Below are positions 27,537 to 36,915 of a DNA stretch of 64,000 nucleotides, piece after piece; position 1 is the first letter of the stretch, and every line of letters begins with the position of its first letter. Where the stretch lies: contig NEVA01000001.1 of NCBI GenBank assembly GCA_002304445.1, forward strand, positions 248,001 to 312,000, in the 5' to 3' direction. Source of the DNA: Opitutia bacterium Tous-C4FEB (GTDB lineage Bacteria > Verrucomicrobiota > Verrucomicrobiia > Opitutales > Opitutaceae). Below the pieces are notes generated by a model, which worked only from the letters and a program-made list of their open reading frames with translations, made no database searches and had not been told where the DNA came from. The position numbers and the translations under genes are program-made.

Positions 27537-30500
27537 TCATGGCCCCTCCCAAGGAATAGGGGTCGTGCAACGTAGCCGGGTAAAAACCACCTCGCAGCGT
27601 ATGCGCGAGATCTCAATTTGAGTAAGCGTCGCGACGACGCGACGATACAGATTTAGTTGGGCCGTATGCTTATCGGCCGCACTTCTGATCGCGGACTCGC
27701 CCAATATCCGATCAGTCTTGAAATCAACCACCGTTGCCTCAACCGCCCGGCCGTCGGGACTCCCTCTGACGACCACCCGGTCGAAGACACCCGAAATCCA
27801 TTCGCCGTCGAGCACCACCTCGAACGGTCGTTCGCGCCACACTTCAACCACCGACATTCCCATGTCGGACGAACTCGGTTCGACCCAAATTTCGGCCAAG
27901 CCCGGCGCCGAAAGACATGCCACCGCTTCGTCCGTTGCCTCATCCGGGCCAAGTCTGGCCCGCCAATCCGCCGCCTTGGCCGCGATGCGTGAGGGCAGTA
28001 TCCATTCGATTTCCGCAAATCGCTCATGCACCGCCGTGCCGAAATCGGCCGTCCGTCCCCGGTTCAGCTCAAACAACAACGCGCCGTTTAACTCACTCTG
28101 TTTGATCGCCGACGGGGTTCGAGTGAGCCGTCTCACGCGCCGCGAGAAGGGCCCCGTCGCTTCGCCCCGGTCGAGAGCCTCGGAAACAGGCCCGCCCGCA
28201 GCTTCTATGGACTCGAACCAACGCGCATCTCCATGGCTCCACGTTGCGCCTAAAGTATCCCGCAAAAGCCGTGTAAAGTTCAACGACGTCGATTTCGCCG
28301 GCGCCGGCTCGACAATTAGATACATCGCCCGTTTCGCCCGGGTCATCGCGACGTAGAGCAGACACAGGTTTTCATAAGCCGCCGCGCTTTCGTCTTCGAG
28401 CACCTGCGCCGCCAGCACCGTATCCCGCTCCGCAAAAATCTTGGCCGGCAATTCAAACACCCATTCCACGGTCCGCTCGCTCGTGCGTTTCACCGCCATC
28501 CCGTCGCGCCGCGTCGCGAGTTTCTTGCCTTCGATATCGGGCAAAATCACCAGGTCGAAGCCCAGGCCTTTTGCTTTGTGCACCGTCATCACCCGCACCA
28601 CGCCGGCCAAATCCGTATCCCGCACCACATGGCGCTCCGCAAAGTCCAGAAACTCGGCCACATCCCGGCTCCCGCCCTCGTCGAACCGCTCGGCCGCCGC
28701 CACCAAACGCCGCCCCCGCTCGACGCTAAATCCATCTCCTTCGATCACGCTCGCGAGTCGCCGCAACCACTGCTCGAACGTCCGGGCAAAGCCACGATCA
28801 TGAATCTCGCCCAGGATTCGCGCCGTCAATTCGTCGCGCCCCTGAATTCCTTCCGCGGCCAACACCGGTTCGAGCGGTGTCATCCGCACCAACTCCCGCG
28901 CCGCCGTATCACCGGGGAAAGCGGCGGCGCGCACCAGCGCCAACAGCGCTGTCGTCAGCGGATTATCCGTCGCCACCCGCAAATCGCTTTCCGCAACCGC
29001 CCCCATTCCTCCTTCCCGACGCAGAAAATCCGCCAAGGCCGTCGCCGTCGCGTTCCTTTGCACCAACACCGCTACGTCAAGCCCGCGCCGCGCCGGCTCA
29101 ACTTCACGCAGGATCCGCAAGGTCTCGGCAAAACGCCCAGCTTCGTCGGGCGCCTCGCGCACCGTCGCATAGCCCCCTAACTGCGGTTGCGCGCTCACAT
29201 GCGCCCGCCACTCACCCGTCCATAATGCGGCGGCCGCTGGCGGCACCAACTCCTCCAGCACCGCCTCGGCTCCGAACACGCGATTCACCAATTCGATCAC
29301 GGCCGGACCGGATCGCCATGACTGGTCCAAACGCCGCTCTGTGATCGTTCCCGCATTGATCCGGTTATAATGGAGGAAAATCTCCCGAAACAGCAGGGGG
29401 TCTCCCCCTCGCCACGCAAAAATCGCCTGCTTGACGTCGCCCACGTAAAACAAACTCCGCCGTCCCTCGGGGTCCTGCACGGCCTCGTCGATCAGATTTC
29501 GCAACACGCTCCATTGCTCCGCGCTCGTATCCTGAAACTCATCCAACAGCCAATGATCGTACCGGGCGTCGAGCCGCCAATCGATCATCAACCGCGCTTC
29601 CTGCGTCTCGTCATCGGGGTGACTTGAGAGCCGCGGCGCACCGCCGCCCGGCAACAGGCGCCGCAACACGTCCGCGAATGTCAATCGTCCCGCCCGCCGC
29701 ACCGCCGCGTCGTAACTGTGCTCATAGCCGCGCAACACGGCAAAAATCCCGCGCGTCATCTCCAGTCGTCGCGCCAGTTCCATTCCCATGATGCCCGCCA
29801 CCACCGCCCGCAACGCGTCGCGGGCCGCTTCGGGGAGCGCCACCCGCTTCCGCTCGACCACGATCTCCTCCAATTTTGGCCACGCCTCGAAAGCATTCTT
29901 CAAAAGATACTCGACCGGCTTTGGTAGCATCGCCCCGGGCGACCATTCGTCCAGCGCCGCAAAGAAATCGTCGATCCGCACCCGTTGCTTCTCGTTCAAC
30001 TCCATCACTCCCATCGCCGCTTTCAGGTCCCGTGCCGCCGGCTCCACGACTTTCGCAGCCATCGGCCACTCGCAACCCTCCGGCCAGATTCGACCGGGAT
30101 TTCCCCACTGCGCTTCGTTGGGCGCCGCCAAAAATGTCTCGCCGTGTTCGTCCAGAAATCCGTCGAGCACGCTCGCCAGTCGTTTCTCTTCCACGCCAAA
30201 CGTCGCCCGCTTAAACGCCTCGATAAACTCCCGCTGCGCCGCATCCGGCTCCCCGGCCGCCGTGAACATCCGCCGCAAGACCCGCCGCCGTTCCCGCCGT
30301 GCCGTCGCGTCGTCCAAGATTTGAAACTCTCCGTCGAGTCCCAGCTCCCGGGGAAACGCTTGCACCACCCGCGCGAAGAATCCGTCCAGCGTGCCGAGGT
30401 TCAGCCGCGGCATCGCCGTCACCACCTCGCGCAACATTCGCAAGAAATCGGCCGAGCCGTTTTCCGGCCGCCCGATTTCCTCCGCCAATCGCCGCGCAAA

Positions 30501-30701
30501 CGCCGGCTCAGTCGCCGCTCGCGCCAGCTTTTTCAAAATCTCATCGAAAAATTCTCCGGCCGCCTTCCGGGTGAACGTCAACGCCACGATCCGCTCCGGT
30601 GCCGCCCCGTGCGCGAGCAGTTGCACGAAACGATGCGTGAGCGCATAGGTTTTCCCCGATCCCGCCGACGCCAGAATCATCTCATGGCCGATCTGCTTCA
30701 C
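27537..30701 (-). CDS. addA: AddA-like UvrD-family helicase/nuclease
   Basis: A 1054-residue superfamily 1A helicase with a C-terminal nuclease. I chose the GTG at 30701, which overlaps the AddB-like stop (GTGA); a TTG at 30716 is an alternative. Motifs in order: I ASAGSGKT, Ia ALTFTRKAAGEFF, II DEFQDTSAEQW, III YVGDVKQAIFAWRGG, V TVHKAKGLGFDLVILPD, VI LLYVAMTRAKR. Near the end a PD-(D/E)XK site reads SGVFDRVVV...VVDFKTDR. It should unwind and resect double-strand breaks with its partner encoded upstream. Confidence 0.9.
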   Translation of the reverse strand: MKQIGHEMILASAGSGKTYALTHRFVQLLAHGAAPERIVALTFTRKAAGEFFDEILKKLARAATEPAFARRLAEEIGRPENGSADFLRMLREVVTAMPRLNLGTLDGFFARVVQAFPRELGLDGEFQILDDATARRERRRVLRRMFTAAGEPDAAQREFIEAFKRATFGVEEKRLASVLDGFLDEHGETFLAAPNEAQWGNPGRIWPEGCEWPMAAKVVEPAARDLKAAMGVMELNEKQRVRIDDFFAALDEWSPGAMLPKPVEYLLKNAFEAWPKLEEIVVERKRVALPEAARDALRAVVAGIMGMELARRLEMTRGIFAVLRGYEHSYDAAVRRAGRLTFADVLRRLLPGGGAPRLSSHPDDETQEARLMIDWRLDARYDHWLLDEFQDTSAEQWSVLRNLIDEAVQDPEGRRSLFYVGDVKQAIFAWRGGDPLLFREIFLHYNRINAGTITERRLDQSWRSGPAVIELVNRVFGAEAVLEELVPPAAAALWTGEWRAHVSAQPQLGGYATVREAPDEAGRFAETLRILREVEPARRGLDVAVLVQRNATATALADFLRREGGMGAVAESDLRVATDNPLTTALLALVRAAAFPGDTAARELVRMTPLEPVLAAEGIQGRDELTARILGEIHDRGFARTFEQWLRRLASVIEGDGFSVERGRRLVAAAERFDEGGSRDVAEFLDFAERHVVRDTDLAGVVRVMTVHKAKGLGFDLVILPDIEGKKLATRRDGMAVKRTSERTVEWVFELPAKIFAERDTVLAAQVLEDESAAAYENLCLLYVAMTRAKRAMYLIVEPAPAKSTSLNFTRLLRDTLGATWSHGDARWFESIEAAGGPVSEALDRGEATGPFSRRVRRLTRTPSAIKQSELNGALLFELNRGRTADFGTAVHERFAEIEWILPSRIAAKAADWRARLGPDEATDEAVACLSAPGLAEIWVEPSSSDMGMSVVEVWRERPFEVVLDGEWISGVFDRVVVRGSPDGRAVEATVVDFKTDRILGESAIRSAADKHTAQLNLYRRVVATLTQIEISRIRCEVVFTRLRCTTPIPWEGP

Positions 30702-33538
30702 GTCGTTTCCTCCCAATCGATGCTAGCCGCCGCGCCGTGATGAAAGAGATCGGCAAACTCATCCGATTCCGCCGCGCGCCCCGACTTTTCCTGCGGCGGC
30801 CAAAATTCTTCCGCCGCCACCGCCGCGACCACTCCCAACGCGCACCGCTCGGCGGCCGCTTGGGTCTCCCGCGAGTAATTCGGCCAGATCGAAACCCGCG
30901 TTTCCCCAACCGCTTTCGGCAGCAGAAAATAACCGGCCGCAACCTCATCGCCAAACTCCGCCGCTACCGCCCGCCGATAAAGCGGCAGTTGCAGGTCCAC
31001 CCATATCTGCGTTTTCCCATCCTCGCCCGTCCAATGCATCCACTCCGCCCGCTCGGCGTCATCTTCCGCCCGAGCCGAACGCGTGTGCGCTGCGGCCGGT
31101 TCGGCCGTCTTGTCGCCGGTCTTGTAATCCAGCACCCGCACGCGTCCGTCGCGATGCCGGTCGATACGATCGATTTTCCCACTCACCGTGAGCCCACCCA
31201 GCGGAAATTCAAATTTCCACTCCACCCGCTCCGTCCGCCATCCGTCCTGCCGTTCCCGCGCCTCCGTTTCCGCCGCCGCCCGCAGGCGTTGCCGCGCCGA
31301 TTCAAACTGCACCACCAAGGGCAGCGTCAGTTCTCCCCCAAACCGTTGCCGGGCCGCCCGCTCAAATTGCTCCAACAAGAAATCCCGCAGGACCGCCAGA
31401 TCAGTGCAATCGCGCAGCGCCGTTGCCTCACCGAGACACTGCAATGCCTCGTGCAACAGCGTGCCAAAATCCCCCGCGTTCAGCTCGGCTTTCCCCGGCT
31501 CGACCGTGGTCATTTTCAGTCCGTGTTTGAGATAAAAACGAAACGGACACGCCAACCAGTCCCGCAGCGCCGTCACCGACAACCGCCGCAATTTCACCCC
31601 CCGCCGCGGTCTTAAAAGCCACGCCCGCGCCCACGGCGGGCCCGGCCGCGCCACCGCCACCGGCCCAAAGAGTTTGGCCACCCGCGTCGGCAACTCCTCA
31701 TCTTTGCAACTCAACAACAGCCGCGAGGGCCGCAAGGGATCACCCGCCGCCGAGGTCTTCCCAAAGACCACCTCAAGCCGGCCGCGACCTTCAGACCGGG
31801 CCGCCGCGATCGCCGCGAAAAAATACGCATCGCACGCCAGCCGCTCCGCATTCCGCTTGAGGCCCAATCGTTCCCGCAACGTCTCCGGCAGGTAGGCATC
31901 GCCGACGATCGCCGAAGGCACCCGACCTTCGTTACAGCCCGCCACGATCAAGTGCGGCGCATCGTCCCAAAGCACCTCGAGCCAGCCCAACAAATCCACC
32001 GCGCCCGCCGTCCGCTCCGCCGTGCTCACTTCGCCGGCCAGCTCCTCCAGCGCCAGCTCCCACGCCTCGGCCAACCCGAGCTGCACCGCGCCGCCCGCCG
32101 CCAAGGCCCGCCCGATCTCCTTGAGTTTCGCCATCCACACCTCGGCCGACTGCGCCAACGGCCCGGCCGCATCAAGGGACCGCGCCGAAAAAATCTCCGC
32201 CAACGCCCCGGCCGCATTCGTCGGAAACTCACCCGCCAAAAGCATGGCTCGCAACGCGGCCACATCCGCCAGAGCCGGCGCGACCGCCGGATAATGCTCC
32301 CCGTGCACCCGGGCCGCGTCGAGCGTCGGAGGCAGGTGCCGCGCCGCCAGCTGATCGAGTTCCGCCAAAAGTTCGGCCGGAGAAAATCGCGACCTGCCGC
32401 CGGACCGACGCCCCAACCACGCCCAGACATCCGGGCAGCGCAGCAGCCCGGCCACCGTTTCAAAAGCCGGTTCCGCCACCAAAGCCGCCACCGCGGCCAA
32501 CAAAGGATAAAGCCCGTCGTGACGGCGGGACCGACCTTCGGGATTAAACGCCGCGATTCCGACCCGTTCCAACGCATTCTCCAGCACCGGCAACAGTTCC
32601 GGATCCGCGATTCCGATCCCGAGCGCCGCTCCCGGTTCGTCGTAGGCCCGGGCCTTCGCCGTGATCCACGCCGCTTGCTCCGCCGGGTCGGCGCACAAAT
32701 GAACGCTGCGCTCGAAATCCGGCACGACCAACTCCCGCCGCGCCCACGCCTCCGCGCGCGGTCGCCCCCAATCGTCGAACACCTCCGCCTCGGCCGCAGG
32801 CGCATACACCACGACTTCGACCGGAATCGCCGCCGCATGAATGGCCAACGCCGAGATCGCCAGCGGCAGCGGATCGGGCGTTCCGATCATCACGATCCGC
32901 GTTACACCGGGTATCAACGAAGGCTCGCGGGCGGCCAAAATTCTCGCCGCCGCACCATCCCGCAACCCGCGTGCCGCCAGCAAAACCTCAAGCCGCCGCT
33001 CCAGCTCCCCGAGCTCTCCCCACCGCGCCGACTCCGGACAGTCCTCGCCAGCCCGCTCTCTCACGTCCGCCAACCGCAATCCACCTTCGGCCAACGTCGC
33101 TTGCAAAAGAGCCAGTTCAGCCGCCCAGCGCCGCGCCCACGCAAAATCCCGCGTCGGCGGCTCGTAGGGCAACAAGGCGGGAAACTCCCCCGGTCGCACT
33201 CCGCTCACCACCTCCGTCCAAGCCAGCAACGACTCCAAGCGCGTCGCCGTGCCCGCCGCCATCCCCTGCGAGATGAACGATTCCGGCGTCACCACCCTCG
33301 GGGGAAACACCGCTTGGCCCGCCTCCGCCGCGTGTTCCGCCAGCGCTTCCCGCAAACGGCGCCCTGCCTGCCGCGTCGGCACCACTACCAGCCAGCGCGC
33401 AAGATCCAAGGGGCCAGCGCCATCCCAATCCCGCGCCAACCACGCGACGGCTTGGGGCAACAACGGCCGGTCCCACGGCAGAAAATGGCGGCTAATGTTG
33501 GCGGGGAGAGGCGACACGGCGAGGAACCGCATCAACAT
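30698..33538 (-). CDS. addB: AddB-like PD-(D/E)XK nuclease subunit
   Basis: A 946-residue protein starting at an ATG at 33538 (MLMRFLAVSPLPANISRHFL); the open frame further upstream runs antisense through rpsT and is not coding. It has a helicase-like but degenerate N-terminal half (LVVVPTRQAGRRLREALAEH, lacking a P-loop GKT) and a C-terminal nuclease (ALRDWLACPFRFYLKHGLKM, GKIDRIDRHRDGRVRVLDYKTG). That is the AddB/RexB layout. The four-Cys iron-sulphur site of classic AddB is not evident: only one Cys flanks the nuclease. It forms a coupled pair with the AddA-like gene. Confidence 0.85.
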   Translation of the reverse strand: MLMRFLAVSPLPANISRHFLPWDRPLLPQAVAWLARDWDGAGPLDLARWLVVVPTRQAGRRLREALAEHAAEAGQAVFPPRVVTPESFISQGMAAGTATRLESLLAWTEVVSGVRPGEFPALLPYEPPTRDFAWARRWAAELALLQATLAEGGLRLADVRERAGEDCPESARWGELGELERRLEVLLAARGLRDGAAARILAAREPSLIPGVTRIVMIGTPDPLPLAISALAIHAAAIPVEVVVYAPAAEAEVFDDWGRPRAEAWARRELVVPDFERSVHLCADPAEQAAWITAKARAYDEPGAALGIGIADPELLPVLENALERVGIAAFNPEGRSRRHDGLYPLLAAVAALVAEPAFETVAGLLRCPDVWAWLGRRSGGRSRFSPAELLAELDQLAARHLPPTLDAARVHGEHYPAVAPALADVAALRAMLLAGEFPTNAAGALAEIFSARSLDAAGPLAQSAEVWMAKLKEIGRALAAGGAVQLGLAEAWELALEELAGEVSTAERTAGAVDLLGWLEVLWDDAPHLIVAGCNEGRVPSAIVGDAYLPETLRERLGLKRNAERLACDAYFFAAIAAARSEGRGRLEVVFGKTSAAGDPLRPSRLLLSCKDEELPTRVAKLFGPVAVARPGPPWARAWLLRPRRGVKLRRLSVTALRDWLACPFRFYLKHGLKMTTVEPGKAELNAGDFGTLLHEALQCLGEATALRDCTDLAVLRDFLLEQFERAARQRFGGELTLPLVVQFESARQRLRAAAETEARERQDGWRTERVEWKFEFPLGGLTVSGKIDRIDRHRDGRVRVLDYKTGDKTAEPAAAHTRSARAEDDAERAEWMHWTGEDGKTQIWVDLQLPLYRRAVAAEFGDEVAAGYFLLPKAVGETRVSIWPNYSRETQAAAERCALGVVAAVAAEEFWPPQEKSGRAAESDEFADLFHHGAAASIDWEETT

Positions 33539-33597
33539 GGCCCGAGCCGCGAAGTTCAAATCCGTTTCGCAGGAATCGTCCGCTGACCTTGAAAAAC

Positions 33598-33627
33598 AAA
33601 AAACCCCGGAGCCAAAAGGCACCAGGG
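33598..33627 (-). terminator. Intrinsic terminator of rpsT
   Basis: On the minus strand CCCTGGTGCC and GGCTCCGGGG pair (9 of 10) around a TTTT loop and are followed by TTTTTTGTTTTT. It lies about 45 bp after the rpsT stop and separates it from the addB gene. Confidence 0.9.
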
Positions 33628-33669
33628 TCGGATGAAGCAAACCGGCCGGAGCGGGCGCGGTCGCGAGGT

Positions 33670-33936
33670 TTACGCCTGCTTGGCGAGCACGTATTTGGCG
33701 ACGTGGGCCTTGGCACGGCTGGCCGCGTTGCGGTGCACGACCCCGGACTTGATCGCCTTGTCCATCGCCGAGGCATATTTCGCGCCTGCGGCCTTGGCGG
33801 TGACCATATCCTTCGCGACGACAGCCGCATCGAACTTCTTGCGCAAGGTCTTGATGGCAGTCTTGGTGCCGCGATTCCGGGTGGTGAGACGAGCGGCCTT
33901 GCGGGCGGCTTTCATTGCAGATTTGGTGTTGGCCAT
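33670..33936 (-). CDS. rpsT: Ribosomal protein bS20
   Basis: An 88-residue basic protein beginning MANTKSAMKAARKAARLTT and continuing NRGTKTAIKTLRKKFDAAV. These are the conserved helices of S20; the C-terminus IKSGVVHRNAASRAKAHV is the SGVIHKNxAARxKS segment. Length is normal. A TTGACT at 33991-33986 could be a -35 element. It is transcribed alone, with its own terminator. Confidence 0.97.
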   Translation of the reverse strand: MANTKSAMKAARKAARLTTRNRGTKTAIKTLRKKFDAAVVAKDMVTAKAAGAKYASAMDKAIKSGVVHRNAASRAKAHVAKYVLAKQA

Positions 33937-34207
33937 GGTCGTAGGAGAGTTTTAAGCCGGCCAAAGACTCAAACGCCCACCGGAGAGTCAAGGGTTTTGT
34001 CGGGCAGGAAATACATGCCGCAAGGTAATCCGCTGAAGCGTGGTAAAGTGTTAGTGGCCTTAGTCCGCATTATTTTCTGACTAAATCCACACACAGGCGC
34101 AGGGTAGACGGTAGCATGTCAGCCTCCACGTCTTATCTCAACCTCGCAGGCGTGCAGGTTCGCGGCGCGCGAGCCGACGAAATCGCCCGCTGCGAGAAGC
34201 AACTGGT

Positions 34208-34375
34208 GGCGACCACTCGCGCGTCGAAAGCGCCCATCACTACCGCCGCGACGTAACTTGGCGCGAAAACGCCGAACTCGGCCGCCATGCCCGCCGCGCC
34301 TACAACCTCGCTCTGCTGCGCTGCACCCTCTTCAGCGCCCTACGATTCCTCCACACTTCTCGCCCACCCCCTTGA
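34208..34375 (+). pseudogene. C-terminal fragment of an ISAs1-family transposase
   Basis: This frame encodes GDHSRVESAHHYRRDVTW, then RENAELGRHARRAYNLALLR and a short tail to a TGA. The HWRxEs..HHxxRDVTxxED...R....NLALLR pattern is the C-terminus of ISAs1-type DDE transposases. No start codon or upstream domains are present, and a 46-codon open frame from 34116 overlaps in another frame. It is thus a decayed remnant in the 624-bp gap before rpiB. I saw no terminal repeats. Confidence 0.6.
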
Positions 34376-34440
34376 GGCCATACTAGGATTTCGTGGCCGT
34401 TTTGCCCCCCTCGCCTCAAAAAACCGCTCACCCCGGCGAG

Positions 34441-34463
34441 TTTGTCATCTATTCGATGACAAA
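34441..34463. promoter_or_regulatory. Palindromic operator upstream of rpiB
   Basis: A perfect inverted repeat: TTTGTCATC, a 5-base spacer TATTC, then GATGACAAA. It lies 98 bp upstream of rpiB. The same core (GTCATC-N5-GATGAC, spacer YATTM) occurs twice at 45768-45841. Half-site spacing suits a dimeric winged-helix or TetR-type regulator; the adjacent marR gene product is the obvious candidate, by inference. Confidence 0.6.
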
Positions 34464-34560
34464 CCACTGCGGCAAATTTCCGGCGAACGTGCGGCCGCGC
34501 CCCCGGCCGACTCTTTCGGCTCGCACCTTTTCAGCCCAAGCCCCTCGCTTCTGCTTCGCC

Positions 34561-35004
34561 ATGCCCAACACCTTTTCCATCGCCATCGGTTCCGATCACG
34601 CCGGCTTTGCCTACAAGGAAGCCATCAAGGCCATGCTCCTCAACGCCGGCCACACCGTGCGCGACCTCGGCGCCTACTCCGAGGCGAGCTGCGACTACCC
34701 CGATTTCATCCGGCCCGTGGCCGAGGCCGTCGCCCGCGGCGAGTATCAGCGCGGCATCGTCCTTGGCGGCTCCGGCAACGGCGAAGCCATCGTCGCCAAC
34801 CGCGTCAAAGGCGTCCGCTGCGGTCTCTGCTGGAGCGAACAGGTCGCCATTTGGAACCGCTCGCACAACGACGCCAACGTCCTTTCCCTCGGCCAACGCA
34901 CCGTCACCGAGGCCGAAGCTCTGCACATCGTGAAAGTCTGGCTCGCAACGCCCTTCGAAGGCGGGCGCCACGTCGCCCGCATCAATAAAATCGACGCCGC
35001 CTAG
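34561..35004 (+). CDS. rpiB: Ribose-5-phosphate isomerase B
   Basis: A 147-residue RpiB starting at the ATG at 34561 (MPNTFSIAIGSDHAGFAYKE). IGSDHAG binds the phosphate; ASCDYPDFIRPVAEAVARGE is conserved. The loop GGSGNGEAIVANRVKGVRC has Glu75 where E. coli-type enzymes use a Cys base, the same arrangement as in the actinobacterial (M. tuberculosis) type. It should interconvert ribose-5-phosphate and ribulose-5-phosphate in the pentose phosphate pathway. A MarR gene follows in the same direction after 63 bp. Confidence 0.95.
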   Translation: MPNTFSIAIGSDHAGFAYKEAIKAMLLNAGHTVRDLGAYSEASCDYPDFIRPVAEAVARGEYQRGIVLGGSGNGEAIVANRVKGVRCGLCWSEQVAIWNRSHNDANVLSLGQRTVTEAEALHIVKVWLATPFEGGRHVARINKIDAA

Positions 35005-35067
35005 ATCACACTCGCCGGCGTCGCGCGATGAGTTGACCTCAAAACAACATCCCTGCGTTTTTTTGAA

Positions 35068-35529
35068 ATGGGCACCCATCACCAAGGATCGAAAAGCGAG
35101 ATTCTCGCCCTCGACGCCTACATCAAGTTGATGCGAGCCGCCGACTCCATCACCGCCCGCGCCCACCTCGTCCTGCCCGACGGCGTCACCCTCACACAGT
35201 TCGCCGCCCTCGAAGCCCTCTACCACCTCGGGCCGCTCTTCCAATCCGAGCTCGCCGCCAAACTGCTCAAGAGCGGCGGCAACCTCACTCTCGTCGTCGA
35301 CAACCTCGAGCGCGACGGCCTCGTCTCGCGCACCCGCGATCCCTCCGACCGCCGCTTCGTCAAAGTCGAGCTCACGCCCAAGGGCCGCCGCTTCATCGGC
35401 GTACTCTTCCCAAAGATCGCCGCCGGCCTGACGCGCGAATTCTCGGTCCTTTCCAGCCGCGATCAGCTCGCCCTCGCCCGGATCTGCAAACGTCTCGGCG
35501 TCGGCCGCGCCGCCCCGGTCGCCGGCTGA
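35068..35529 (+). CDS. MarR-family transcriptional regulator
   Basis: A 153-residue winged-helix protein. The MarR core is visible: LTQFAALEALYHLGPLFQSE (helices 2-3), LAAKLLKSGGNLTLVVDNLE (recognition helix), RDGLVSRTRDPSDRRFVKVE (the D-x-R-D-x-R wing), then LTPKGRRFI and a C-terminal dimerisation helix. It may control rpiB and, given the shared palindrome, the HlyD/ABC exporter near 44-47 kb; this is inference. Confidence 0.92.
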   Translation: MGTHHQGSKSEILALDAYIKLMRAADSITARAHLVLPDGVTLTQFAALEALYHLGPLFQSELAAKLLKSGGNLTLVVDNLERDGLVSRTRDPSDRRFVKVELTPKGRRFIGVLFPKIAAGLTREFSVLSSRDQLALARICKRLGVGRAAPVAG

Positions 35530-36059
35530 GGCCGCGCCCGGTCTGCGCCGCGAATCCACCGATCCGAGCCTATGGAGACCTTCAAAGGCCCGCCGCCTTC
35601 GACCCCAAGGGACGCATCCATCGCTTCAAATTCTGGACCTGCATCAACGCTCCCGACGCCCCGCCCTGTTGCTACGTTTTTTGGCGGCGCATCGCCGGCT
35701 TCACTTCGGTGCTCGCCCTCAGAGGTGGGCTCGCCGCTACTGCCGCCGCCTGGAGCTTTTTCTGCACGGCCCGCGATTTCTCCCGCGTCAGCCTCATCAC
35801 CGCGCCTTCCTCGGCCGACACGACCTCGCCCGCGCCCCGATCCAAACGGCCAGCCGCGGGTTGCTCGCCTTGGTCCAAATCCGCTACGGCCGCCCTGCCC
35901 TCGCGCCGAAATCCCCCAAACCCTCGAACACGCCACCCCCACCCCTGCACCCGAGCCACTTACTTTTTGTCCTCGCGCGGAGCACGGCGTCGCGCCGCTC
36001 TGCCTGAGACTCCATCGACCTTAGGGCCTCGCTACGCAGCCACCGCTTCCACCTTTTTA
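35530..36059. other. 530-bp gap, possibly degenerate coding DNA
   Basis: No intact gene is visible. One frame around 35570-35690 reads FDPKGRIHRFKFWTCINAPD and another from 35669 gives 112 residues rich in Arg and His, but neither matches a family and they lie in different frames. This may be a decayed gene; the promoter of xdhC must lie at its end. Confidence 0.35.
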
Positions 36060-36839
36060 ATGCCCACATTCTACGAGCAACTCGCCGCTCTCGAACGCGA
36101 ATCCGCCGCCTTCGTGCTCGTCGTGCTCGTCGATGCGCTCGGCAGCACCCCGCAAGACACCGGGGCCAAGATGCTCGTTACTCCCGCCGGCCTGCTCGCC
36201 GGCACCGTCGGCGGCGGCCGCATCGAAGCCCAAGCCATCGCCCTCGCGCAGGAGCTCCTCGCCACCGGCGCCACCGGCCCACGCTTCGTCAACTGGAGCC
36301 TTAAAGCCGATGTCGGCATGACTTGCGGCGGCTCCGTGAAACTCTACTTCGAACCCCACGCCGCCACCGGCCCTTGGCCCCTCGTGATCTTCGGCGCCGG
36401 CCACGTTGTCCAAGCCCTCGTCCCCGTCCTCCTGCCGCTCCCTTGCACGCTCACCGTGATCGACCCGCGCGCCGACTGGCTCGCCCGCCTCCCCGCCGCC
36501 CGCACGCTCCGCACCATCACGCACGATAACCCCGCCGACCTAATCCCCACGCTCCCCGCCAACGCCTTCGTCCTTTGCATGACGAAAGGCCACGCCAGCG
36601 ACCGCCCCATTCTCCAACGCGCCCTCGCCGAACGAAATTTCCCGTATCTCGGAGCCATCGGCAGCGCCGCCAAAGCCACTGTCCTCCGCCGCGAACTCGT
36701 GGCCCACGGCCTCACCCCCGAACGCGCCGAAAACTTCTTTTGCCCCATCGGCGAACCCATCGGCTCCAACCACCCCCACGAAATCGCCCTCAGCATCGCC
36801 GCCCAGCTGCTCCGCGTCCGAGACGCCCTAACCCCTTAG
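36060..36839 (+). CDS. XdhC-family protein
   Basis: A 259-residue protein from the ATG at 36060 (MPTFYEQLAALERESAAFVL). The XdhC/CoxI N-terminal domain is shown by VLVDALGSTPQDTGAKMLVT, AGTVGGGRIEAQAI and DVGMTCGGSVKLYFEP. The C-terminal Rossmann domain is shown by VIFGAGHVVQALVPVL and TVIDPRADW, ending in GAIGSAAKATVLRREL and CPIGEPIGSNHPHEIALSI. XdhC proteins sulphurate or insert molybdenum cofactor in xanthine dehydrogenases. No molybdoenzyme gene is in the window, so its client is elsewhere. Confidence 0.93.
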   Translation: MPTFYEQLAALERESAAFVLVVLVDALGSTPQDTGAKMLVTPAGLLAGTVGGGRIEAQAIALAQELLATGATGPRFVNWSLKADVGMTCGGSVKLYFEPHAATGPWPLVIFGAGHVVQALVPVLLPLPCTLTVIDPRADWLARLPAARTLRTITHDNPADLIPTLPANAFVLCMTKGHASDRPILQRALAERNFPYLGAIGSAAKATVLRRELVAHGLTPERAENFFCPIGEPIGSNHPHEIALSIAAQLLRVRDALTP

Positions 36840-36915
36840 GCCGAAAGCTCGCCCTCGCACCGGCCTCCTATCGCCGACATTCCACCGCTGTTCTCTCCAT
36901 TGATGGCGCCCCAGA

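Noticed and set aside
33539-33991. N-terminal extension of the AddB-like frame up to 33991
   Set aside because: It runs through the rpsT gene in another frame and past its terminator; family similarity begins only at the ATG at 33538.
35669-36007. 112-codon frame upstream of xdhC
   Set aside because: Arg/His/Pro-rich, no family, competing open frames of equal quality on the same stretch.
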